Of a DNA stretch of 64,000 nt, positions 46,564 to 57,690 are shown piece by piece. The DNA lies in the NCBI RefSeq assembly GCF_014633365.1, contig NC_068346.1, positions 31,662,639 through 31,726,638 of the forward strand, in the 5' to 3' direction. The position numbers and the translations under genes were made by a program. Origin of the DNA: Diospyros lotus. Its lineage: Eukaryota > Streptophyta > Magnoliopsida > Ericales > Ebenaceae. Every line of letters starts with the position of its first letter. Position 1 is the stretch's first letter. Under the pieces are notes generated by a model that saw nothing but the letters and a program-made list of their open reading frames with translations, was not told the origin of the DNA and made no database searches.

Positions 46564-47509
46564 CCCTCATTCACCTTCACAATGTGTGTCTGGCGTAACA
46601 AGTGGCGCGATCTTTATGGGTGATTGGCAACGCCTGATCTATGTCTGTTGGATGCATCATGCGGTGCTGATTCGTCATTAGGAATGGGCCTAGATCGCAA
46701 CCATTGAGTGATATCTATATAAGGACACCTATAGGTCATTTTTCTATTTCTCACTTTTGCATTTGATTTTTGAACCCTAGTTCTCTGAGAGCTTCTGCAT
46801 TCTTTCTGCCTTCGATCGATCGTTATTTCCACAAGTAAATTCTCAAACCTAATTCTTTTTATTCTTTTCCCTTCCATTCTTTTTGCTGGTTGCCGAGTGA
46901 TCTGACAAGTTCAGGGAGCAAATCTAGGGAAGAGAGTGATTCTGTAATTGTTGTGGGAGAGCTCTCAGCGAGGAATCTGGTGCCTAGCCGTTAGGCTTTG
47001 CTGGTTGAGCTTAGGGGATTGATTCAACATATAGATCGGGGTATTTGAAACGTAGTTCGAAGTAGGAATATGGTATCAACTTTTGATATTTCTGTTTTCT
47101 CTGGTTCTCCCGAGGATAATGTAGGTGCTACATCCATACCTGAGTCACCTTCAAGTCTGCTTTTTGGTACGACTCCCAAGGCAATGTTGTTGTGCTGAGG
47201 TCGTGGATCTTTTTGTCAGCAGCTGGGCATGAGGGTTTGTTTGGGTGTCGACCTTGTGGGGAAGAGGAGCGAGTCTTCTTGGCCACGGGCTAGGGGTCAA
47301 TCTTTGTGTACGAGACATTTTTCATGCATCTTCGTTTTTTACTCCTGTTTATCGAATTCCAATGCTCGGTGTTGGTGATGTTGAACATCGCCCCGACCCA
47401 ACTACATCCAAATAGATGAGCCTTCGTGAGGGCATTTAAAGTGTCGTCCAAATTTTTAGTTAAATTTGTCAGTTTATCCTTTCTTCTTTTCAAAAACAAC
47501 TAGAAAATC
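46564..47509 (+). other. Non-copia insert upstream of the LBD relic, with promoter-like sequence
   Basis: After the A-run comes a sequence unrelated to copia pol. A TATA-like tctatataagg lies near 46713-46723. A leader-like pyrimidine-rich zone and a 37-codon open stretch from 47070 (MVSTFDISVFSGSPEDN) follow. I do not recognise the sequence. It may be the leader of the adjacent LBD relic or part of another transposable element. Confidence 0.4.
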
Positions 47510-50500
47510 ATGTCAGGAACCAGTTCTCCGTGTGGTGCTTGCAAAGTATAAAGAAGTGCATTTTTGCTCCTTACTTCTTGCATGAAGAAGGACCTACTGA
47601 TTTTGCAGATATCCATAAGATTTTTGGTGCCAATAATGCCTCAAAACTCCTGGCCCAGCTTTCAATTAGTGACCGTTATAGGGCTACCGCTACACTACTG
47701 TATAAAGCTCAAGTTAGGCTTCAAGATCCTATTTACGACTATGTCTCCTACATTTTTTCCCTCCAACAGTAGATCGTCGATCTTCAATTTCATCTAGCTT
47801 TATTGGAGGAATTACTATTTGCAAACTCTTATACAAACAGTCTCAATGTTCAAAATTGATTTTACTTAGAAACCAATTCAAACCCATATTATGATAATGG
47901 ATCTTTCCTCATGGATGATCCAAACCCTATTTGAAATTTTGATGTAATGTCCAGTAATTTTGGGAGATAAATAATCATCATCAACTTGGATGTTTAAGGA
48001 TATTATTGAATATTTGAGAATTTAGAAAGAAATGATAATTTATGTTGTTAGAGGAAATGAGTAATTAGGATAATTAGTTATTTTATTTGGGAGTATCTAC
48101 AGGAATAATGAAAAAATAAAATAAATTAAGTTAGGGGATTTATTTGGAAATTTGGGGTGTAAGTGAAATAAGTGAAAATGGAAATTCGAGTGTAAGGAAA
48201 ATTATTAAAAGGGCACGTGTGTAATTAATGGAAGTCGGGTGCGCTAAAATGTAAATTGCGAATGTGGTCGTGGGTTCACTTAAAATTAATGGGGGTCATA
48301 TATATGTTGAAGGCGGCGTGTAGCGCGAGCGGTCGCACACGAGAGGAGCCAGGGGCTGGATGCGGGATCGAACCCGCGGGCACGCGCATGAGGCTAGGAG
48401 AGATTTGCTGATTTTTTAGCAAAATCCTCTCGGAAACAACGTCGTTTTGGGGATGCGGTAGTGCTCCCAGTGGTTTCCACATGGCTTTCCCCCAGCCACT
48501 CATTTTGCACCTTTTTAGGCCCAATTTGGGTGCCTTCGAGCCAGCAAGAACAGAAGGAAAAAGTGGGAAAAGATAGGACTCAACTAGCAGCGCGTGGGAG
48601 AGAAAAATTCAAGGAAAGTGGGAGGAAATCTAGTTTAATCCGCGTTATAAATGTCCAGGTAAGTTAAATAAATTATTAGAACATTATATACATAGAGATA
48701 TTAATTTTATACGGTTGAAATTAATTAATTGGGGCCCGAGAACTCATTATTTTCTTTAACTATTTTACTTCGTAGCGGGAGTACGAGAGAAGCTAGGATC
48801 GGCTATCTGCAGGCAAGCTCCTAACCCTCTTCTCATGTTCTTAATTTCTTGCAAAAGTCCATGTGGTTTCTCGTATTTTATCCACTTTCTCACCATGACT
48901 CGGTTCCACCCATTAATAATAATAATCCGCGTGGCAACTAATCCGTGGCTTATATGTTAATAATGGGTTTATTCGTGATTGAATAAGTTAAGCAAATGAT
49001 GTTTTGGTGTTGTTCAGTTCATCCATCATGGGGTTTTGTATCACTCCGCTTCCTTGGGAATGATGCCGAACCTGACAGGCTAGGTTCTTAGGTTATGTTA
49101 AAGAATTTAATGGGAAAAGCGAATGGTTCATTAACATGATAAGAGATGAGAATGAGAACGGTATTATGATGTTTATGTGGTTGTGTACGTGAAAAGTTAC
49201 GAAGAAATGTTATGTAATGTTTAGTCTAAAAGATATGAATTAAATGTTGATTATGTGTGTCTAAGGGTATGGGGTACAAAACCACTGACTGTCTACCGTG
49301 GGTCATGGCAGTTGATGACTGAATGTATGGGCGTTAGTCATCGACTATTGCGATAAGCGCTAGACGGGCCAAAAGAGCTAGTACTGCCAGATTCTCGCCT
49401 TGGTTTATGCATATCATGATGTGTGTGCTATATAGGGACTGGGTTGCATTCACTTGAGGGACATGCTTTGTGTGTGACGGGATGTGTGAACATTTGCATG
49501 ACCCGATTGGTCTAAGAGCCAACTTGGGTTCCCTAGGTGAGCCAGTGCATTTAGTGCATTTCGCATGTATGTCTTCCTATGTGGGCGTAGCATGGCCTGA
49601 TGCTTGATTTATGGGGGCCTTGACATCATGTTTATGCTACAGATACCATTGCATTTCTTATGTGTTGCATTGCATAGTGAGGAGAGTGATTTTGATGATG
49701 GCACGGACCTGGTAGGTTAGCCGGGGAGTGCAAGGCTATGATATGAGTGGATTACGAGACACGGACCCGGTAGATTAGCCGGGGAGTGCGAGTTTTGAAC
49801 TTAAGGTTGAATGGTCTCATGCGATACACATATTATGAAGAACAAGAAAATACAAGTCATGAATGATGATATGGTAGCCTATATAAGGCTGCACTAAGTA
49901 TGTATATGGGACTTGGGCGCCAAAGTGTGTCTTATGTGGGCCCTAATGACCGTTTATGTGTAAAGTTACTTTATGTTATGCATTCGAGATAGAAACACGC
50001 ATGGTTCATGGCATGGTGTGTTGTTGCATTAGCATGAATTGCATGGGGTGTTATGGGAATAGTTCTGTCTTTAACCTACAACCTTTCTTTTTAGAGCTTG
50101 CTGAGTCTTGTGACTCATGTTTACTTTCCATCATTCTAAGTAAGAGTATCTTGAGATCGCAGGTGCGTATGACAGAGTTGGGTCCAAATCATCGAGTCAT
50201 GATAGCAAGTACAGAGTCCTCCCGAGACTAGGTCCTGGGTGTCGTTGTGCTTATATTAGAGTAACATTTTATAATTTTGAGATGGATATATGTTATGTAA
50301 GCCAGTTGGGCTCACAATATGAATGTTTATGTAAGAATGACTATGAGCTGGTATGTGATTAAAAAGGTATGGTTTTATAAGGGTGGTGTTTGAGTTTTTA
50401 GTTTGTGTTATTGTTTTATATCACTCAAGTAATGACCCTCTCACGGATCCTCTATGCTAGCAGGGGCTCTGGGAGGCGGGCCGTTACATTTGAAAACCTA

Positions 50501-50650
50501 GTCTTTCAAGAAGAAAATGTGTCGTTTCCTTATTTCCAAGAGGCTATTTCGCAACCTTACCCAATCGAAACTAGCAACAACCAGTGGCCATTCCCAGATG
50601 ATATTGATGAACTTGGATCTGTCGTGTTCGGCAACCATCATCAGCACTAA
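47510..50650 (+). pseudogene. LBD (LATERAL ORGAN BOUNDARIES domain) transcription factor relic inside the copia element
   Basis: From ATG 47510 the frame reads MSGTSSPCGACK. After a small deletion and frame change it continues KKCIFAPYFLHEEGPTDFADIHKIFGANNASKLL, YKAQVRLQDPIYDYVSYIFSLQQ and IVDLQFHLALLEELL. These are the Cys-rich motif start, the GAS-like block and the Leu-zipper-like helix of class I LBD proteins, closest in style to LBD16/18/29. A TAG replaces the Gln codon after LQQ (47770), and a further stop occurs near 47859. The C-terminal part, split by the solo LTR 47943-50488, resumes FENLVFQEENVSFPYFQEAI and ends ELGSVVFGNHHQH-stop at 50648-50650. No intron is seen. In functional plants these proteins bind DNA in organ and lateral root development; this copy cannot make one. 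Confidence 0.85.
47943..50488 (+). mobile_element. Solo LTR, family B copy 2 (2546 bp), inserted in the LBD relic
   Basis: It begins TGTAATGTCC and ends GGGCCGTTACA, and aligns with 5826-8457 throughout. Perfect 5-bp duplications TTTGA flank it at 47938-47942 and 50489-50493. On removal of the LTR and one TTTGA, the LBD frame joins cleanly (NF/ENLV). Confidence 0.92.
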
Positions 50651-51323
50651 GCATCGGCAAAATCCAAAACTATAAATGTGGATGACTTAGATTACTGCTT
50701 TGTAGATTCTGTAATGCTTGACTATTCTATGATTATTTTCTTCGTAAATATATTCTATGTTGTGTAATCTTATATCTATGGTTGAAATTGTTAGCGCAAA
50801 ATTCCATTATGGATATGTTGTACTATTTTTAATACTTAACGTTACATCTATATTGTTAGTACTTTCTATTTATTATCCATCATATTATTTATGTGGATTA
50901 TTCTTGGTAAATTTCTCTCATGGACTATATTGTTTAAATCTTTATTTTCTTCGTTAACAATGTCTTTTTGATTATGAAAAAAATGGGAGAAGAATAAGAT
51001 GTTATGAGATGAGAGATTGTATGTATGAGAGTGTGAATTGTATATTATTTTTGTATGGGGGAGAAAAATGTATTATGATATTTTTTTCGTATATGTGAAG
51101 AAATAGTATATCTGAGAGATAGGACATCAAGCAGGTGCAAACAAGGCAATCAGATTTGGTCTTTAAAACTCTTACAAATTATTTTATCTATTAAGGTATA
51201 TCCAAAACATTTTTATGCTGTTAATATTTTGAAAGAGCGAGCTTAAAGTATAAAATTAAGGGGGAGTTCAAAAATATTTTATCATATTAATCACCTCATA
51301 AATCATGTTTTTTTGTCATCATT
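50651..51323 (+). other. 3' leader between the LBD relic and the 3' LTR
   Basis: It is AT-rich without coding signal. The last part (about 51200-51323) is copia-like, with AAGGGGGAGTTCAAAA and TTTTGTCATCATTAAAAAGG, the usual text ahead of the polypurine tract in this lineage. The boundary with LBD-derived sequence is not clear. Confidence 0.5.
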
Positions 51324-51337
51324 AAAAAGGAGGAGAA
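51324..51337 (+). other. Polypurine tract of the copia element
   Basis: AAAAAGGAGGAGAA directly abuts the 3' LTR start TGTTGAGCC. Confidence 0.85.
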
Positions 51338-52708
51338 TGTTGAGCCAACTTGCTCATATTAATTAAGATTTAATGATTAACAAAAATATTTTTATGATAT
51401 AAATATTTTTCCTTACTCATGTAAAAAGTAAATTTATTTTGAATTAAAAAAGAATCAGTTTTAGACATATTTTCTTATTTTAATCATTTGTGTATCTAAA
51501 GATTTTATTTGAATTTTCAAATTTTGAATTAAAGGAGAGTTGTTTTTAGACATGTTTTCTCTTACTCATACAAAAAGTAAATTTATTTTCAATTAAAGGA
51601 TATTATTTTTAGACATGTTTCTTATTTTAATCATTTATGTCTCAAAAGTTTATATTTGAATTTTCAAATTTTGAATTAAAGGAGAATTATTTTTAGACAT
51701 GTTTCTCTTACTCATACCCAAAGTAAATTTATTTTAAATTAAATAAGATTATTTTTAGACATGTTTTATTGTTTTAATCATTTATATCTCAAAAACTTAT
51801 ATTTAAATTTTTAAATCTTAATTTCTCATGCAAAAGTAAATTTATTTTGAATTAAAGGTAAGACATGTTTTCTTATTGTTTGAGAAAAACTAAATATTTT
51901 TTTAATTTTAAATTTCATACTAACCCTTTCTTTACTGGCTAAAATGCTTAAAAAAAAAAACCCTAACTCATTTTTTGAAAATTCAAGTACTTCCATTGCA
52001 TATTCAAAGCACCTAAAAGCTCTCAAACACTCTCAAACAAAACATTCAATCAATTCGAGACTCTTGAAGTATTATTGCACATCCACCAAAGAGTCTCAAG
52101 ACAATAGGAGAAAAGTTCTTCAAGTCTTTTACGACAAATCTGAACTTCTCCATTTAAGGTTACAAATTTATTTATTTATTTAAATATTATTACCTTATAT
52201 AATTTATTCTTAAATGCTTATTTGTGTCCAAATGTAGACAAATTATTTGTAACATTTAAATTACTATTGTGAATTGTATAAGTTTCCTAGAATCATTAAA
52301 ATCTAGGTGAATTTAGTTTCCAAGGTAAGCTAGGAAGAAAACCTTGGTATAGTGATTGTCTAGAATTTGTTGTAATCTAGGTGTGTATCTAGTTTCTAAA
52401 GTAAGCTAGTATAGAAATCTTGGTGAAATTATTTTAGTAGAACCCCAATGGTGGTTAGACCTTGGGAGAGTGGATTAGGTGTATGTGAAGACACCAAACC
52501 ACTATAAATTGTGTTGTGCCTCATTGTATTTATTTTTGTTATATCTTGTGGCTTAAATTTATTATTAATCTCAAATATAATTTATTATATTTATTAAATA
52601 TATATTTTTTAATAAAATCATTAATCAAGAATATTTATTAAAATTGAAAAAAAAATTAATAACTCAATTCACCCCCATCTTGAGTGGCCATATCCTAAGG
52701 GACCAACA
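51338..52708 (+). repeat. 3' LTR of the copia element
   Basis: It aligns with 42257-43630 over its whole length, with the same ~148-bp subrepeats and the terminal CCAACA. It differs by many substitutions and small indels, so the insertion is old. Confidence 0.92.
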
Positions 52709-52713
52709 GTTTC

Positions 52714-53049
52714 ATTTTGTTAGTGTTGTATGCTCTAATGCTAGATTTGGATGACATCTAGCGACTTCATAATTTATACATTTATTGTATCATTTTGTTT
52801 ATTAATAAAAAAACATATTTATTATCATTCATAAACTCTCGAGTTTGTTATATGAATGAATCCCTAAATCTCTTGTTTGGGAATCCTATTCTAAAGATGT
52901 TGAGATTGTGTGACAATTCTCTAGTAACATGACTTCTTAAATGATTCATGATTCTTAGATTAATCGAATGAGGACTCTAATTAGTCGAGTATAGATTAAC
53001 ACAGAGTTTACTACCTTGTTCAGTATGAGATACTAATCGGAGAATTGTG
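52714..53049. other. Gene-free stretch
   Basis: The first bases continue the 42100-42251 repeat after the copia target duplication. No coding signal. Confidence 0.4.
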
Positions 53050-53054
53050 TGTTA

Positions 53055-54739
53055 TGTAATACCCAAGATTTTTAGACTCAAATTTGAGGAAATACCCTAG
53101 ATATTTAGTTGCAAAAATTTGAAGGAATAGGGTGTTTCAAAGGATTGTGGAAGTCTTGAAGGAAAAATTCAATTTCTGAGTCAGGGGCAAAATCATAAAT
53201 ATTGAAGTTCTGATAAAAGTATAATTTACCTAAAATCTGATTTTAGCGTAATTTATCCTTTCTTCGGGGGCTAAAATGCAATTAAAAATAGTCCGGGACT
53301 AAGTTCCAAATGGGTCTAAGTGCAATTATCCAAAAAGTTTGGGCCAATGTGTAATTTTTGAAACTTTGTAACTGGATCATTAGGATAATAAACTAAGTCA
53401 ACTAAACCATTTGGGAGTCATGATTGCGGATTTCAAACTTATTCCAATATAGCTAAGTTATGATTATGGATTTCAAACTTATTTCAATATAGCTAAATCA
53501 TGATTGCAGATCTCAAATAACATTTCATTCCACCTTTGGATAATTTTGAAGTCCAAGCCTTTGTTTTTGCTTAGCCTCCAAGTTTGGGACGTGTGACAAG
53601 CATTCATTGGCCACTTGAAGATAGGATTTAAAGTCTTATGATGATCCCATAAGGTGGACGTATGATTGGCCTGGGAAGTCTATAAATAGGGTCATGGGTT
53701 TGCTCACAAACCATTCCAAATAATCTTGAGGCGATTTCATGCCAAATTGAGAGGATCAAATGGGAGGATCTTGTTTTTGAGAGAAGGGGTAGAATTTTGT
53801 AAAAAAAAAAAAAAAAAAAAAGGAAAATTTGTGGAGAAATGAGGGAGAATGGGCTTTTTCGAAGTTTTTGGGGCTTCCTTGAAGTTCGTGCCGAACAATT
53901 GGAAAAACTGCCACAAAACCCATTCCCGCTCTCTGTAAACAGTACACCCAAAAGGTAAACAATCAAGGTGAGTGGTTTTTGCATGCTTTGCTTCATTCCG
54001 ATCATTTTAGTTTCATTTAGGTATGGGTGTTGACTTGGATATCATGTCTTTCCTTTAACTAAGAATATTTCTTTACTTTGTCATGCATCATTGCGGTGTG
54101 TGTGGCTAGTTGACGTCAGGGCCATCATGTTAGGCCAGAAAAGTGGTCATGTGGGATGTTTGAACGTGATGGATTAGAAAGGGTGATTGCAACATCTCGA
54201 TATCTCTGCCACACGGGAGGTTTCATGACATATTTGCATATTACATTTGCATGCACAATCTTTCCTTTCCTATACTACTCACTTAGATGTCATTATCTAA
54301 CTTTGGCACTTCACAGCCTTGGACATTCAACGTCTCAGGTTTATTAGACATATCAGGTGTTCTAGGTTCCAGTTCAAGTAAGGGCAAAAAGGTGGTGCTT
54401 GGTTAGATTTGGGGTTATTATTTCATTTTGTATCCATGTAACCCGAATGATATATTGTAAATAGCAGCTAGGATACTCAAGGTTGTAAGAAGTGTGTGTA
54501 TGTGGGTGAGTGTCCTACAGTTGTACCTACAGTGATGTGTTGAGTCTTTTTGGAGTATTGGAAGTTGTAAGCATTTCTTGTACTTGTAAATGAAATATAG
54601 TGGAAACTTCCTTTATTTAGCTTTGGTTAAGCTTTCAGGTTCAATCCAGTGCTTCCGTTGGCAAGGGTTTTCATAACGTTCATAGGTGATGTTAGATTAT
54701 ATTATGCATCGTTATGTAATTGAAAATCGGGGTGTTACA
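53055..54739 (+). mobile_element. Solo LTR, family A (1685 bp), plus orientation
   Basis: It begins TGTAATACCCAAGA and ends CGGGGTGTTACA. The flanking pentamers TGTTA (53050-53054) and TGTCA (54740-54744) agree at four of five bases. A TATA box ctataaatagg lies at 53680-53690. A run of about 20 A occurs near 53801-53821. The inverse orientation of the same family is at 60975-63292. Confidence 0.8.
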
Positions 54740-54744
54740 TGTCA

Positions 54745-56458
54745 CATGTCATATGACATGGAGATGTCTCTAGTAAACCCCGTAGGTGGTTGTTGGGGAA
54801 CAACACACTGAATGAGACGCTAATAACTGACCACATGGCATAGTGGATAATGGTCATGTCGTCTAGTTGCGATAGTGTAGCTGATCCTTAGACTTGAACT
54901 TGCACGGTTATTTTGTGTATTAGTGTGCGAGATTTACTAATTAGCCGAACCATCCAATTGCGAGGTATAAATGTTCATCTATGTAGTTTTGTATTGTTGG
55001 TATATGGAGACAGGTGCTGGGGATATGATTTCTCATTCTCATCGTAACTGATGGGGTGGACGTCCTATGTGATCTATTGTTAGTGTGACAGAATAGCCCC
55101 TGCCTAGGGCTTATTAATTATCAGAAAATATGTTTTCGTGAAGTGTCATTTAGTCGCATTGACGAGGTCAGACACATATTTACTGACTTTATAAGTTCAT
55201 CACTCTATAGCTCTCGCTCAATTGGGATGTTAGGTGATGAAAATATTATAGTACACGGTAATCCTCAACTATAATATATTCACTTGAAGTGAGACTTCAT
55301 TGTCACTTATATTATCCTAGACCATTGCTGAGTGCTATCCAAAACCTCTCGAATCATCACCAGAATATGGAGAGATTTCTGTGATGAGTCAAGGTGTTAG
55401 CCAACACCTAAATGGGTTTTTTATGCTATTTGCTTGCTAGTAGAAAAATCACACACTATATAGTGTTACGTCTAGTGTCAACATCATGCATATAATTTGT
55501 CTTGGTTATAGGTTATTACGTGTTAATGACGTAACGGGCCAAAAGTTGATTTGTTAAAGCAAGAAAGTCAACTCACTATTAGTGGCAGTTGATTATAGCA
55601 GCAGTCGACTCCTGGTGGTCGCCAGTGGACTCCTAGTCACCGTTTCAGCCTCCCAATTGCGTTACATGTGGCATCAAATTGAAAAGGCAGATGTGGTGGG
55701 GTGAGGCAGTGGAATTGGACGAGAAAATGCTAGAGGAAATTACAGAGGGCATTCGCTACTTGTTTCCTCTGTAATTTCTACTTTTGTCTTATTCTATTCT
55801 ACTTCGTTAAAATTACAGGTGCGTGATTGTCATGCCAAAAATAGAGACACGGGTGCTGGTGATACAGGGAACCTCTAATCTAGCATGAGAAAAGGTGACC
55901 AAAATGATACCGAACAATACGCTAAGTGTGGACAGCATAAAACCACAGCAACGTAAGGTGGATCGGTTTCAGTACAAAAATAGTTTCTATACCTCAACTT
56001 GACATTGGATTTCAAGTATTTATTTATTGTATTTTATGTGATGAATATATGTGTTGATTAAATATTCAACCTGTGTACGATATGTGTTTTTAACTTCCAC
56101 TGTATATATCTGATGCATGTAAAAAAAATTTATTTTTACCCACACCACCATACGAGTATTCCTTTACATTTTTTTTAAGTACAGGCATATAATTGAATGT
56201 TTTGATAAAATACATGTGGTGTATTTAATTTAATAACAAATTAAAAAGGTATTTAATAATTTCACTTTTTTGAAGTATAGGTGTCTGATAGAACATTTTA
56301 AAAGTTCAGGGTGATACAAGACTTTTCTAATAAAGTATAAGGGTGCATTTACATCTTCATTTGATCCAATAGCCATGCTTCACACTCTTACTAGTGCGTG
56401 TTTTCACTTATTTTATTGAGGCGTTTTATAGCTAATACTTTTTTGAAATATAGATGTC
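54745..56458. other. Gene-free stretch
   Basis: No protein-like open frame. An inverted match ACAGAGG...CCTCTGT occurs near 55742-55773. 56216-56360 is a copy of the repeat at 42100-42251. Confidence 0.4.
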
Positions 56459-56461
56459 TAA

Positions 56462-57368
56462 GGCTATCTGCAGCAGAGTTAAGTTCAGCTCGCCAAAGCT
56501 ATTTGTGGCGAGAATATTACTGAAAATGAGCTCCAGCAAAGCTCGTTATAGCTATATTTCCTCGCTAAAAATTTGACAACCTTCAAATGCCTCGTTAATG
56601 TTGACGAGTGAATTTTTCTCGCTATATCTCCCTCACCCCCCAACTGCTCAAGGCGAGAAGAGAAAACTAAACGAGGGAAGGGTGAAAGAGTTGCAGAGCA
56701 GTGGCGGCAGGAAGAGATCCGGCGACACACACCAGATTCGACGACAGTGGCCACGAATAGCAGCAACAACGACTAGCGGCGACAGTAGGAGATCCAGCTT
56801 TGAGTTCCAGCAACGACAACCACGAACTACAACAGCAACGAGCAGCTTCAGCGTCTTCCTTGTGGAGTCTTCTTCACAACGTTTTCCTGGTATTACATTT
56901 TTATATTTTGTATATTTTTTGTATTATTATATGATTGATATTGAGTTGTGTATTTTTTGATATTGATATTGATATTGAGTTCTTCACAGTGGCGGCAGTG
57001 TTATTTTATATGATTGATATTTTTTATCTTCTTGGTGATTAGTGTATTTTTTGTCTTCTTCACAGCATCTCCAGTGTCTTCCTGGTGCGTCTTCCTGGTC
57101 ACTTCCTCATGGAGTCTTTTTTGTATTATTTGGTTATTGAGTTGTGTATTTGATTATTTATTTTGTATATGTGTATGTGATTAATTTGTGTATTTGATTA
57201 TTAATTTTGTAGATGTGTATGTGATTAATTTGTGTATTTGATTATTAATTTTGTAGATGTATATGTGATTAATTTATGTATTTGATTATTTATTTTGTAT
57301 ATGTATATATTTAATTATTTTGTATATTAAGTGTTCAAAAATAATAATGAAGCTTGCTGGAGATAGTT
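56462..57368. mobile_element. Probable PIF/Harbinger-type non-autonomous element (907 bp)
   Basis: The left end GGCTATCTGCAGCAGAG pairs with the right end, reverse-complemented AACTATCTCCAGCAAGC. It is preceded by TAA and followed by TAG, near the usual 3-bp TAA duplication. The interior has a GC-richer zone with purine-rich text at 56640-56870 and a 44-bp tandem repeat. A PIF/Harbinger ORF1 relic lies just to the right. Confidence 0.5.
57144..57320. repeat. 44-bp tandem repeat, four units
   Basis: GTGTATTTGATTATT-type starts lie at 57144, 57188, 57232 and 57276 (period 44). Each unit includes TTTTGTAGATGTGTATGTG or a close variant. Confidence 0.9.
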
Positions 57369-57690
57369 TAGTGGAAGAATGGCATTTTCTTAAATCACAT
57401 AATAAGTGCTTCAACAAGTTCTTCTTCCCTAACATCCGACGCAATTAGTGGTTATAATAGACTTTCCTTTAAAACCATGCTATTCATTTAACTTAAAACA
57501 GAGATAAGTTGCAAGAGATTTGGTTGTGTTTGATCTCTTTTTCAAGAACCTTCCTTCTACATGCTTCATGCTTTATTTCCTGGCAAACCTTATTTTGTTC
57601 CTTTTCTAAACCCTGATACCTTGTGTTATCTAATTGAATTCCTTAAATATTAATTTTTGTCTCAAGTTGATCAATTGCATTTTGTTTGCC

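Larger units (their letters stand above)
42257..52708 (+). mobile_element. Ty1/copia retrotransposon with two LTRs and foreign gene content
   Basis: The 5' LTR is 42257-43630 and the 3' LTR 51338-52708 (1374 and 1371 bp). A primer site lies at 43633 and a polypurine tract at 51324-51337. The flanking pentamers GTTTT (42252-42256) and GTTTC (52709-52713) differ at one base. Order inside: gag, protease, integrase, start of reverse transcriptase, then non-retroviral sequence with an LBD gene relic (46564-50650), and the copia 3' leader. A solo LTR (47943-50488) is nested inside. Both catalytic Asp positions of integrase and the protease Asp are lost, so the element is dead. Confidence 0.9.

Noticed and set aside
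47290..47499. Minus-strand open stretch of 69 residues just before the LBD relic
   Set aside because: It is antisense to the presumed leader, with no recognised domain.
56598..56960. Basic, Arg/Ser/Thr-rich open stretch of 120 residues
   Set aside because: It lies inside the PIF/Harbinger-type element in a low-complexity purine-rich leader, with no recognisable domain.
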